From Bacteroides sp. 51 (lineage in GTDB: Bacteria; Bacteroidota; Bacteroidia; Bacteroidales; Bacteroidaceae), in contig NZ_QVMI01000002.1 of the NCBI RefSeq assembly GCF_010500965.1, positions 205,548 to 269,547 on the forward strand: a DNA stretch of 64,000 nucleotides. Direction: 5' to 3'. Shown here piece by piece: positions 34,616 through 42,060 of this stretch. The position numbers were made by a program, and so were the translations under genes. Under the pieces are notes generated by a model that saw only the letters and a list, made by a program, of their open reading frames with translations, did not search any database and was not told the DNA's origin. How positions within the stretch are numbered: the stretch's first letter is position 1; every line of letters begins with the position of its first letter.

Positions 34616-34644
34616 CAAAATTACGATTAAACACGAGACTACAA
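34616..34644 (-). promoter_or_regulatory. Promoter of the zapB-zapA-rny unit
   Basis: On the minus strand TTG (34642-34644) and TAATTTTG (34616-34623) are 18 bases apart. The 5' leader would be only about 12 bases. Confidence 0.65.
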
Positions 34645-34689
34645 AAACTTTTGGCTGGATTTTAGTGCTTATTAGGAAAAATATATGAG

Positions 34690-34800
34690 AGCCTCACCCC
34701 AGCCCTCTCCAAAGGATAGGGAGAAGGAAGTTACTAACGACTGACAATACTGGTCATCTATTCTTTCTCCCTCTCCTTTGGAGAGGACTGGGGTGAGGCT
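34690..34800. repeat. Inverted repeat with 38-bp arms
   Basis: AGCCTCACCCCAGCCCTCTC... at 34690-34730 and its near-complement at 34763-34800 (few mismatches) flank a 32-base loop. The right arm is translated as the C-terminus of the YbaN-type protein. Confidence 0.9.
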
Positions 34801-35153
34801 GCGGTTTTGAAGGAGAGAATATGATAAGAAACCCCCGCTGCAATGCAGAATAACAGGATTTTTAGCCAAAGCGGATCTACTACAAAAAAGATGCAATAGA
34901 GTATCGTAATCCATACCAATGAAACGGATATGATTTTGGCGCGTAGGGGGATAGCTTTGTTCTCGCGGAAATTGCGGATGTAGGTTCCCAGGTATTTATG
35001 GCTGATCAGCCAATGGTAAAGCCGGGGTGATCCTTTGAAATAGAGGGCGGCCGTGAGCAAAAGAAAAGGGGTAGTAGGTAATAGTGGTACAAAAATACCG
35101 ATAATGCCAAGTGCTAAAGATATAGATCCTAAAATGATATAGAGGATATTCAT
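34758..35153 (-). CDS. YbaN/DUF454 inner-membrane protein with repeat-encoded tail
   Basis: A 131-residue membrane protein starting at ATG 35151-35153 (MNILYIILGSISLALG). The DUF454 signature is GIIGIFVPLLPTTPFLLLTA followed by FKGSPRLYHWLISHKYLG. Three hydrophobic helices lie at about 2-38, 76-92 and 96-114. The last 15 or so residues (TAASPQSSPKEREKE) are encoded by the right arm of an inverted repeat, so the natural C-terminus was probably altered. The 13 in-frame codons upstream are not counted. Function of the family is unknown. Confidence 0.85.
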   Translation of the reverse strand: MNILYIILGSISLALGIIGIFVPLLPTTPFLLLTAALYFKGSPRLYHWLISHKYLGTYIRNFRENKAIPLRAKIISVSLVWITILYCIFFVVDPLWLKILLFCIAAGVSYHILSFKTAASPQSSPKEREKE

Positions 35154-35206
35154 GAACAAAATAATATCTGCATAGAAAAGTGGCAGCGGCACCTTGCCGC
35201 CCGCTG

Positions 35207-35279
35207 CACGGGAGGAGAGGCTCGAACTCCCGACACCTGGTTTTGGAGACCAGTGCTCTACCGACTGAGCTACTCCCGT
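35207..35279 (-). tRNA. tRNA-Trp (anticodon CCA)
   Basis: On the minus strand: acceptor ACGGGAG/CTCCCGT with discriminator G, D arm GCTC-AGTCGGTA-GAGC, anticodon stem CTGGT/ACCAG around CTCCAAA (anticodon CCA), and T arm CGGGA-GTTCGAG-CCTCTCC-type. It is complete, with no encoded CCA. Confidence 0.96.
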
Positions 35280-35290
35280 GTTTGCGGCTG

Positions 35291-35319
35291 CAAAGGTAAT
35301 GGTTTATTTAGAAATACAA
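35291..35319 (-). promoter_or_regulatory. tRNA-Trp promoter
   Basis: On the minus strand TTG (35317-35319) and TACCTTTG (35291-35298) are 18 bases apart and 12 bases from the mature tRNA. Confidence 0.75.
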
Positions 35320-35322
35320 AAT

Positions 35323-35676
35323 TTATTTTAGAATTTCCCACTCTTGTTCTTTAAAACCTACCAGCACAGTCTTGTTTGTTACTACCAGCGGGCGTTTAAC
35401 GAGTTTGCCATTCGTTGAAAGGATTTGGATTTGTTCTTCTTCGCTCATAGTAGGGAGTTTCTCTTTGAGTCCCAGTTCTTTATATACCAAACCGCTGGTG
35501 TTGAAGAATCTTTTTAGCGGCAGTCCGCTCATCGGAATCCACTTCTTTAGTTCTGCGACTGTAGGATTATTTCTTACAATCATCCGGTTGGTATACTCAA
35601 TATTATTTTCGTCCAGCCATTTCTGGGCTTTCTGACATATGCTACATTTGGGATAGCATAAGAATAATGGTTTCAT
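35323..35676 (-). CDS. ArsC/Spx-family thioredoxin-fold protein
   Basis: A 117-residue protein of the ArsC/Spx/MgsR group. The N-terminal CYPKCSICQKAQKWLDEN carries a CxxC. The rest follows the fold: EYTNRMIVRNNPTVAELKKW, then LPLKRFFNTSG and a KLVKRPLVVTNKTVLVGF end. The arsenate-reductase Arg set is not clear, so it may be a redox enzyme or Spx-like regulator rather than a real arsenate reductase. It lies between tRNA-Trp and the glycosylase-family gene; the gap to the latter is 13 bases. Confidence 0.88.
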   Translation of the reverse strand: MKPLFLCYPKCSICQKAQKWLDENNIEYTNRMIVRNNPTVAELKKWIPMSGLPLKRFFNTSGLVYKELGLKEKLPTMSEEEQIQILSTNGKLVKRPLVVTNKTVLVGFKEQEWEILK

Positions 35677-35689
35677 AATCTATTGGTTT

Positions 35690-36274
35690 TTAAATGATTT
35701 GTAATTCTTGTAACATTTTATGGTAGGCTTCGGCTTTGCTTTCCAGTTTCAACGGATATGCTCTCGAAGATGAAGGCATGCGGTAAAGACGCATCGGCTG
35801 TTTATTGTATATAAACTCAGCATAGCCGCCTACTTTGGGTTCGGCAACGTCGAATTGTTCGCGCAGTGTATCCGTTGCTTTTTGCCCTGTGGTTGCCATG
35901 GCGTGGCATAGCGGTAGCTGCTGTAACAACTCTTTGATGTCGGTTGGTTGGACAATTTCCAGGAATTTGTCCGAAGCGTTGTCCTGTAGCCGGCGTATCA
36001 CGGTGGCTGTATCGAAAAGCGCAATTCCTTTTTCAGTCAGAAAATCGATGATGCGTTCGCGACAGAATGCTTTTCCGGATTCGGTAAGGAAATGTTCTTT
36101 ATTGTTGAAGAAAATGATTCCCATAATGCGCCACATATCATTGTTGAGGTTTGGATAGTAAAAATCCATCGACCACCGCTTCTTTTGTGGAGGGAAGCTG
36201 CCTAGCATCAGCAATTTTGCTTGTGGGGGCAGAAAAGGAATGAGTGGATGGCTTTCGGCTATAATTGTGTCCAT
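35690..36274 (-). CDS. Uracil-DNA glycosylase superfamily protein
   Basis: A 194-residue protein starting at ATG 36272-36274 (MDTIIAESHPLIPFLP). LLMLGSFPPQKKRWSMDFYY resembles the motif-1 region of MUG-like glycosylases, and YRMPSSSRAYPLKLE the C-terminal motif-2 His-containing region, here with Ser in place of His. NNDMWRIMGIIFFN also fits. The family removes mismatched or damaged bases; activity here is not proven. Sixteen in-frame codons upstream are not counted. Confidence 0.78.
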   Translation of the reverse strand: MDTIIAESHPLIPFLPPQAKLLMLGSFPPQKKRWSMDFYYPNLNNDMWRIMGIIFFNNKEHFLTESGKAFCRERIIDFLTEKGIALFDTATVIRRLQDNASDKFLEIVQPTDIKELLQQLPLCHAMATTGQKATDTLREQFDVAEPKVGGYAEFIYNKQPMRLYRMPSSSRAYPLKLESKAEAYHKMLQELQII

Positions 36275-36364
36275 TTTTTGTATATTTCCTGTAAATATCG
36301 GGCTTTTAGTCGAGATATTCATGTAGAATACCTATTTTTGTCGCCTTAATTTAAGGTATAAGCT

Positions 36365-37066
36365 ATGATGAAGAAAACGTTTTTTATTTTACTGTCCTCA
36401 CTTTTTGTTTCCTGTACTGCACTTTTCGCTCAAAACATTCAGTTGCATTATGATTTTGGTCGTTCTTTTTATAGCGATGATTTGAGCGCGCGTCCCCGGT
36501 TGACTTCGACTGTTGAGAAATTCCATCCCGATAAGTGGGGAAGCACATTCTTTTTTGTAGATATGGACTATACCAGCAAGGGCGTGGTTTCTGCTTATTG
36601 GGAGATTGCACGCGAACTGCAATTCTGGAAAGGTCCGTTTTCTGCACATGTAGAATATAATGGCGGGTTGGCTAAGGAGTTTTCCTTTAATAATGCTTAT
36701 CTGGTAGGGCCAACTTATACGTACAATAATACTTCTTTTTCTAAAGGATTTACGTTTACGGCCATGTATAAGTACATCCAGAAGCATGACACTCCCAACA
36801 ACTTTCAGTTGACCGGAACCTGGTACCTGAATTTTTGCAATGACTTGTATACCTGTTCGGGTTTTGCCGATTTGTGGCGTGAAAAAACTGGTTTTGGCAG
36901 CATGATCTTTCTTACAGAACCACAGTTCTGGGTAAATCTGAATAAGGTTAAAGGGGTGAACGACAAGTTTAATCTAAGTGTTGGTTCTGAGGTAAAGGTC
37001 AGCACGAACTTCGTGGGAGACGGTTGGTACGTTGTTCCCACCCTGGCGCTTAAATGGACTTTATAA
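36365..37066 (+). CDS. DUF5020 outer-membrane Tsx-like channel protein
   Basis: A 233-residue exported beta-barrel. The signal is MMKKTFFILLSSLFVSCTALFAQ. Mature strands alternate aromatics (IQLHYDFGRSFY, FSAHVEYNGGL, YLVGPTYTYNN, GWYVVPTLALKWTL). DUF5020 is related to the nucleoside-specific channel Tsx. The C-terminal WTL is compatible with BAM recognition. The substrate is a guess. The gene is followed directly by an inverted repeat shared with the convergent KamA-family gene end. Confidence 0.8.
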   Translation: MMKKTFFILLSSLFVSCTALFAQNIQLHYDFGRSFYSDDLSARPRLTSTVEKFHPDKWGSTFFFVDMDYTSKGVVSAYWEIARELQFWKGPFSAHVEYNGGLAKEFSFNNAYLVGPTYTYNNTSFSKGFTFTAMYKYIQKHDTPNNFQLTGTWYLNFCNDLYTCSGFADLWREKTGFGSMIFLTEPQFWVNLNKVKGVNDKFNLSVGSEVKVSTNFVGDGWYVVPTLALKWTL

Positions 37067-37152
37067 ATTGAAAGTTGAAAGTTGAAAGTTGAAAATTGAA
37101 AGTTGCGATGCCGCATGGATAACTTTCAATTTTCAACTTTCATTTTTCAACT
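37067..37152. repeat. Inverted repeat of TTGAAAGT units
   Basis: The left arm (37067-37107) is a run of GAAAGTT-type heptamers. The right arm (37121-37152) is the reverse complement. They flank a 13-base GC-rich loop. The right arm overlaps the KamA-family stop codon. Confidence 0.85.
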
Positions 37153-39243
37153 AATTAAGAGGTTACTGAACTCTTCCGTAATCTGAAAGCGGAAGGGCGG
37201 ATATTCGTAAATGCGGAACCGCGGTTCGGTCTTTCCCTCTGTGTATTGCCAGATGGTGGCGTAGTCTTCCGAGTCTTCACCCAGCTTATCGAGTTGGCGC
37301 AGATAAGCAACTATGGATTTGTTTTCGACTATGAACACCGTTCCCATCTGATTGATGATCGGGCTGTGTCTTCGCGTGCCGTCATGATCAAATTGCAGGA
37401 TACGTTGTCCATCTGGCGTGATGCCTACTGTCTTGAAAGTCATGCTTTTACCGATGCCAGGCAGATTTAGGACATTCCGGTCCGTAGCCAGGAAAGGCAG
37501 ATGGTGGCGTTTCATAAACCGGCGAATGCGTTCGTCTACTTCCACACCATTTTCGAGTAGGTATACCAATTCTTCTTGTTGCGCATAGGTCATGCGACCG
37601 GCAATCTTTTCTTCTTTTTCTTCCTGAAGTGACCGGCTGTTTGGCGTAAATACGGCATAGTTTTCGTGGAAACCTTTTACGGAGAAGGTGTAGTAACAAA
37701 CTACCCCCAGGCTATTCAACACCTGCCGCAGGCGGGTCGTATGTCCGCGGCGGGAAGCGGCTACGGTGTATACCAGCTGATTGGTAATGGTCCATCCGGC
37801 TGATATAATCTTTTTAATCGCATCGCGGGCTTGCGGGGTGACTTCGAGCGGCGACTGGAAATGTGTCTGAATCACAAATTGTTTTACGCCTACGACTGAT
37901 GCTTTTTCTTTGAATTCTTTCAGAATCTCCACCAGGTTATCGTCTATACGCATGGGCAGGTAGGCGAGGAGTCGCGAACCTAAACGCACCCGTTGCAGTT
38001 CGGCGTATTTCTCTCCCGACGGACGCTCCCAGTTTGCTTTTTGCTTGCGGACGGCCATACGGTATACGGCATCCAGTATATTCCGCAGTGTCTTGTTCTG
38101 GCTCATCAAGGCATCGCCACCCGTAATCAGGATATCCCTGAGTTGGGTGTCTTCTTCGAAGTATATCATTAGCCTACGTAGTTTCTTGTCCCATGTTTCT
38201 TTGGGTGCCAGGGCTTCCAACTCAAAATTGAGGCGTTCGCTTTGGAAATCGTACATGCGTTGGCAAGATGCGCAAAGCCCTCCGCAGGCGCGTCCCATCG
38301 TATCCGGAATCAGGATGGCCACTTCCGGATAGCGCCTGTGAATGTTGTGTGCATTGGGTAACAGCCATCCGGCAGCGTTGGGTTTTCCGGCTTCTACGAT
38401 ATCTTCTTTCTCCCATGCGTGAATGTCTCCGTAGGTTTCGACCAACTCGGACGAGTAAAGAATGTAGCTTCTTATGGTTTCATCGTCATACACCTTTCCG
38501 GTATCCAGCAATGACAGATAATAAGGAGTCACAAAGAACGGAATGCCTTTCTTTTTGGCTCTGGCCAATACTTGCATGGTTTCTTCCGGAAGTGAGTTGT
38601 TCAGGAAGCGGTTCAACTCCGTGGGGCTTTTTATAGCCATACTTAGTTGAAAACGATAGTCGTTCCACCATTTATTTATGAGATCATACTTTTCTTGTTC
38701 CGAAATTCCGGCTGGAAACTGAAACCGTGATTGCGTGGGCGTTTTCCGGTTTTCCAGTTTATAGATGAGCAGTTTTATCATTCGCTCTTTATTCTCTTCG
38801 CGTACCCGGATTACGTTTTCGTCCAGTCCCGTAGGCCATCTTTCCGTGCGACTTTTGATTTTTATCATTGTCGATTTCTCGGGTGTTGGTTCGGTTAGTC
38901 TTTTAAATTGGTAAAACAGGTCGATAAACAAGTCTGTTTTAGTGGTTCCATTCGCCAATCCGCCTTTCAGGAATTGCCAAAGCAATGACAACGTTTGTAT
39001 CTGAATGTGCTGTTCGGTAGAAAGTTCGTATACTTCCCTGCCGTCGAATTGAATGAATTGTCGAATTTGCTCACTGGCACTGCTCCCGGCATATTCTTTC
39101 AGAAATTCTTCCAGGCGATCTTTAAATTCATCTTCATCTTTACTCTCTGTTGCCAAAGTTGTAAGTGTGGGAAGTTCCTGATTATAGATTTGTTTTAATT
39201 GGGATAAAGTAAGTGAAAGCATTTTCTTTTGTTTCATGCGCAT
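37147..39243 (-). CDS. KamA-family radical SAM protein
   Basis: A 698-residue radical-SAM protein of the lysine 2,3-aminomutase family. The cluster motif is CGGLCASC (CxxxCxxC), followed by LRDILITGGDALMS, and the later ITPDGQRILQFDHDG region is typical. The protein is much longer than a standard KamA (about 420), with an N-terminal helical part of about 280 residues. Typical lysine or PLP residues could not be verified by eye, so a non-aminomutase function is possible. Several in-frame ATGs exist near the start; I keep the first. Confidence 0.85.
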   Translation of the reverse strand: MRMKQKKMLSLTLSQLKQIYNQELPTLTTLATESKDEDEFKDRLEEFLKEYAGSSASEQIRQFIQFDGREVYELSTEQHIQIQTLSLLWQFLKGGLANGTTKTDLFIDLFYQFKRLTEPTPEKSTMIKIKSRTERWPTGLDENVIRVREENKERMIKLLIYKLENRKTPTQSRFQFPAGISEQEKYDLINKWWNDYRFQLSMAIKSPTELNRFLNNSLPEETMQVLARAKKKGIPFFVTPYYLSLLDTGKVYDDETIRSYILYSSELVETYGDIHAWEKEDIVEAGKPNAAGWLLPNAHNIHRRYPEVAILIPDTMGRACGGLCASCQRMYDFQSERLNFELEALAPKETWDKKLRRLMIYFEEDTQLRDILITGGDALMSQNKTLRNILDAVYRMAVRKQKANWERPSGEKYAELQRVRLGSRLLAYLPMRIDDNLVEILKEFKEKASVVGVKQFVIQTHFQSPLEVTPQARDAIKKIISAGWTITNQLVYTVAASRRGHTTRLRQVLNSLGVVCYYTFSVKGFHENYAVFTPNSRSLQEEKEEKIAGRMTYAQQEELVYLLENGVEVDERIRRFMKRHHLPFLATDRNVLNLPGIGKSMTFKTVGITPDGQRILQFDHDGTRRHSPIINQMGTVFIVENKSIVAYLRQLDKLGEDSEDYATIWQYTEGKTEPRFRIYEYPPFRFQITEEFSNLLIS

Positions 39244-39287
39244 GTCTGATTTTAAAAGTTAATAAATGGTTAGTCTTATAAATATAA

Positions 39288-39322
39288 CAAAAAAATGGGA
39301 GACCCGGTTTAAGGCCTCCCAT
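39288..39322 (-). terminator. Terminator upstream of the KamA-family gene
   Basis: ATGGGAG (39295-39301) pairs with CTCCCAT (39316-39322), with a 14-base loop. On the minus strand TTTTTTTG follows the stem, which ends the upstream gene at 39404. Confidence 0.7.
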
Positions 39323-39403
39323 GTAGGTGATATTCTTTACGATATTTTTTTCTTTGGTAACACTTTTGCTGTTTATCGTAAAGCAGCTATGGTTATGAAT
39401 GCT

Positions 39404-40027
39404 TTATTCTTCGGGCTGTTTGTTCTTCGGTTCTTTTTTGGCCAGTAGAACAATGTGGTAAACGTATTCTGTCATCCACTTTTCGGAATACCCCAGGCGT
39501 TCTTTGTACTTGCGTACATCTGTTGCGGTTTTGTGTACATCGTCTTTCTTCCAAACGGTTTTGGTCACAACGTCATGCACGGTCTTTTCCGTCAAGGCAT
39601 ACAACGTCTTTTTGAATCTGCCGGGAATGCGGAATTTCCACTGCATCAGGTTGCCCATCAGCATCATCAGGTCATTCGAGAATCCCTGGAACAGGAACAT
39701 ATAAGATTGCACCTGTTGCTGGTTTTTGCAGTTCTTCTTCACCGAAGCGTCGATCTCTGCAAAGAAATTCTCGGTCAGGCCATAATCCTGCATCAACATC
39801 TTGCGTGCGCGCGATTTTTCTGCCACTCCCAATTTGCCCCCTTGTGTAGGCACCTTGAATGTGCGTTTGAAGTTAGCAACGTCGGGTACAAAGTTTATAT
39901 TGGTGATACCCAGATTCATGGCTATAACGGACTGGAAGTATACACGGGTAAGTAACATGAAATCTTCTACATCGCCCACGCCTTTCGTCTCGGATTTCTT
40001 TCCGAATAGTTTTGAAAATATACTCAT
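39404..40027 (-). CDS. Conserved hypothetical soluble protein
   Basis: A 207-residue soluble protein starting at ATG 40025-40027 (MSIFSKLFGKKSETKGV). The 18 codons upstream in frame lie outside the start region. It is mostly helical, with several Lys-rich stretches (KNCKNQQQVQSYMFLFQGFS, WKKDDVHKTATDVRKYKER) and a Pro/Glu/Lys tail (KKEPKNKQPEE). No catalytic motif was recognised. It is transcribed away from its neighbour with an AlbA-type domain, 103 bases upstream, and has its own downstream terminator. Confidence 0.72.
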   Translation of the reverse strand: MSIFSKLFGKKSETKGVGDVEDFMLLTRVYFQSVIAMNLGITNINFVPDVANFKRTFKVPTQGGKLGVAEKSRARKMLMQDYGLTENFFAEIDASVKKNCKNQQQVQSYMFLFQGFSNDLMMLMGNLMQWKFRIPGRFKKTLYALTEKTVHDVVTKTVWKKDDVHKTATDVRKYKERLGYSEKWMTEYVYHIVLLAKKEPKNKQPEE

Positions 40028-40130
40028 CTTGTTCTGTATTTTTTTAGATTGCCGCAAAAATACAAAATAAAAAAGAATCAACCTTGTACACTGGCGATTA
40101 AATAGCCGGCCGGACCGATATACTTTGGCA

Positions 40131-40772
40131 CTATTTCATTTTAAACAGGAATCTTCTGTTCTCAAAAACCTGTTCGACGATGCCAAACCTGATGAATTTA
40201 GCAAGTAAATGTTCGGCCGCCCGGCGCGATATTCCGGCTTTGCGGCAATACCGGTTCAGGGATAACGGTGTTTCTCCTTCGAGCAGTTTAAGTAGCAGGT
40301 CTTCGCGTTCGGTAAAAGTGATCAGTTCGCCTGTGGCCTTTGCTTCCTGCTGCCATACCCTGAGTTGTACGGGGGTAGCCAGAATGTTTTCATCGTCAAT
40401 GCGTACATAAGCCAGCAGTTTACTGCTTTCGTCTTTGGCGTATACCGGTTTTAGTTCGCTTTCGCAGATTTCGGCTATCAGTACTTGTTTGTTACTTACA
40501 GTATATGTTTTTAGCGTGTACTCCACTTTTGGGAAGCAGTACATATCTGCCGCTGCTTCTATCATATAAGCTTCCTCTTCCGAACGCACACCGGCAATTT
40601 TACCGTTGTCTTTTACTCCGATAAGCAGCTGTCCCCCTTTGGTGTTGGCGAATGCCGAAAAAGTACGGGCAATTTTACGTGCATCGGATATTTCGTATTT
40701 AAAATCCTGCTGTTGGTGTTCGCCTTTTGCGATTAACCCCTGTACGTATTCTGAGTCTGTGAACGGTTTCAT
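40131..40772 (-). CDS. AlbA_2/Schlafen-like DNA-binding domain protein
   Basis: A 213-residue protein with the AlbA_2 (formerly AAA-4) domain. EHQQQDFKYEISD and FSAFANTKGGQLLIGVKDNG are its two classic motifs. A C-terminal winged helix (LSLNRYCRKAGISRRAAEHL, VEQVFENRRFLFKMK) suggests DNA binding and transcriptional control. The family's AlbA_2 domain is also seen in Schlafen proteins. The regulated gene is unknown. Confidence 0.85.
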   Translation of the reverse strand: MKPFTDSEYVQGLIAKGEHQQQDFKYEISDARKIARTFSAFANTKGGQLLIGVKDNGKIAGVRSEEEAYMIEAAADMYCFPKVEYTLKTYTVSNKQVLIAEICESELKPVYAKDESSKLLAYVRIDDENILATPVQLRVWQQEAKATGELITFTEREDLLLKLLEGETPLSLNRYCRKAGISRRAAEHLLAKFIRFGIVEQVFENRRFLFKMK

Positions 40773-40879
40773 GGCGACAAAAGTAGATAAAAATTATATA
40801 AAACTTGTTTTTTCTGCTCTTTTCGAGGAATTAACGAAAAAAAGTGTGCTAAAAATGCGCTCTATTTAAAGAAAGAATG

Positions 40880-40887
40880 TATTTTTG
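40880..40887 (+). promoter_or_regulatory. -7 box of the histone-like gene
   Basis: TATTTTTG lies 34 bases upstream of the ATG. No clear TTG was found at the -33 position. Confidence 0.55.
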
Positions 40888-40921
40888 CCCATCATTATTA
40901 ACGTAGTAATATTTAGTAATC

Positions 40922-41098
40922 ATGAAAGAACTAGTGGAAAAAGTGGCTGCTCTTGTAGCCGAATTTAACAAAGATGCAGCAGCTCAAATCGAAAACGGTA
41001 ACAAAGCTGCAGGAACTCGTGCTCGTAAAGCTTCATTGGAAATTGAAAAGCTAATGAAAGAATTCAGAAAAGCATCTTTGGACGCTTCTAAGAAGTAA
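40922..41098 (+). CDS. Histone H1-like small protein
   Basis: A 58-residue protein that I translated directly: an acidic N-terminal helix (MKELVEKVAALVAEFNKDAA) and a Lys/Arg/Ala-rich C-terminus (GTRARKASLEIEKLMKEFRK). This is the usual Bacteroidota 'histone H1' family, likely a nucleoid-associated protein. A terminator follows and a -7 box precedes it, so it is monocistronic. DNA-binding is by family, not shown here. Confidence 0.88.
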   Translation: MKELVEKVAALVAEFNKDAAAQIENGNKAAGTRARKASLEIEKLMKEFRKASLDASKK

Positions 41099-41123
41099 TT
41101 CCAGATTATCAGGAAAGAAATGA

Positions 41124-41158
41124 AAAAGGGCTATCAGTATTGGTAGTTCTTTTTTTTT
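41124..41158 (+). terminator. Terminator of the histone-like gene
   Basis: GGGCTATCA (41128-41136) pairs with TGGTAGTTC (41141-41149) with wobble pairs, then a nine-T run. Confidence 0.8.
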
Positions 41159-41262
41159 GTATATATACAAATGGTGGTTAAAAGGAGACTGTAAAGCGGA
41201 CTGTTATTTGCTCAGTGAAGAATCTATCCGCAGAAGGAAATTATCCCAAAGAGAGGGATTTG

Positions 41263-41346
41263 CTGTAGGGGCGGTTCGCGAACCGCCCAAGCCCTAGGGA
41301 ATAGTCTTCTGTGTGTTATTGGGCGGTTCGCGAACCGCCCCTACAG
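41263..41346. repeat. Inverted repeat with self-palindromic 26-bp arms
   Basis: CTGTAGGGGCGGTTCGCGAA begins the left arm (41263-41288). The right arm (41321-41346) is its exact reverse complement. Each arm contains the 20-base palindrome GGGCGGTTCGCGAACCGCCC. The loop is 32 bases. Confidence 0.95.
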
Positions 41347-41382
41347 TAATCAAAGACTTTTAGGATAGCGTTTTGCCTCGGG

Positions 41383-41865
41383 TTAGAATTCTTTCTTAAG
41401 ACGTTCCAGGATATTGAAAACGGCAGGACAGGTTTGTGCGTTTCGAATAGTAAGCCCATGAATCTGGTAGAACTTCTTCCTGTCGGTATGCGGATACTCC
41501 CTGCATGCTTTGGGGCGGTCTTCATAAATAAAGCAGAAATTATCATTGCCAAGGAAAGGGCAGGGCATAGACTTGAACACATAGTCATTGTCCTCGTCGA
41601 TACGCAGGTATTGGTTGATCACTTCCACCGGTTTCATCCGCAATGATTTGGCTATTCGTTCAATGTCTTTGTCTGTGATGCGTGGTCCCAATGTACGGCA
41701 GCAATTCCCACATTCCAGGCAATTTGTCGCCTCAAATTCCTCCTCATGGAATACGTGAATAACATCGTCCAGTTCACGCATCCGGCTTTTCTTTATGGAT
41801 TTGAAAAAGGCTTTGGTTTCTTTTTCGTTTTTCTTTGCTCTCTCTTGAAGGGTATTTAAATCCAT
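41383..41865 (-). CDS. YkgJ-family cysteine cluster protein
   Basis: A 160-residue protein with the YkgJ cluster: CLECGNCCRTLGPRITDKD, MPCPFLGNDNFCFIYEDRPK and ACREYPHTDR, with eight or so cysteines thought to hold zinc or an Fe-S cluster. The N-terminal part is a charged coiled coil. Function of the family is unknown. It diverges from the radical-SAM repair pair across a repeat-filled gap. Confidence 0.88.
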   Translation of the reverse strand: MDLNTLQERAKKNEKETKAFFKSIKKSRMRELDDVIHVFHEEEFEATNCLECGNCCRTLGPRITDKDIERIAKSLRMKPVEVINQYLRIDEDNDYVFKSMPCPFLGNDNFCFIYEDRPKACREYPHTDRKKFYQIHGLTIRNAQTCPAVFNILERLKKEF

Positions 41866-41882
41866 TGTATTTAGTCGTTAGA

Positions 41883-41979
41883 AGCTAGAAGCTAGTAGTC
41901 AGTAGCTAGGTTTTATATATACCTTTTGATTAAGCGTTCAACCATTGGTCTTACTACTAGCTTCTAGCTCCTAGCTACT
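41883..41979. repeat. Inverted repeat AGCTAGAAGCTAGTAGT
   Basis: AGCTAGAAGCTAGTAGT (from 41883) with AGTAGCTAGG is complemented at 41952-41979. The loop is 41 bases, giving a hairpin between divergent genes. Confidence 0.85.
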
Positions 41980-42060
41980 TGCCCGGCAAAGATAAGTTAA
42001 AATTCGCAGTGGCACGTTGCCGCCGTTGCAAATTTGGCATAATATATGTAGTTTTGAAGA

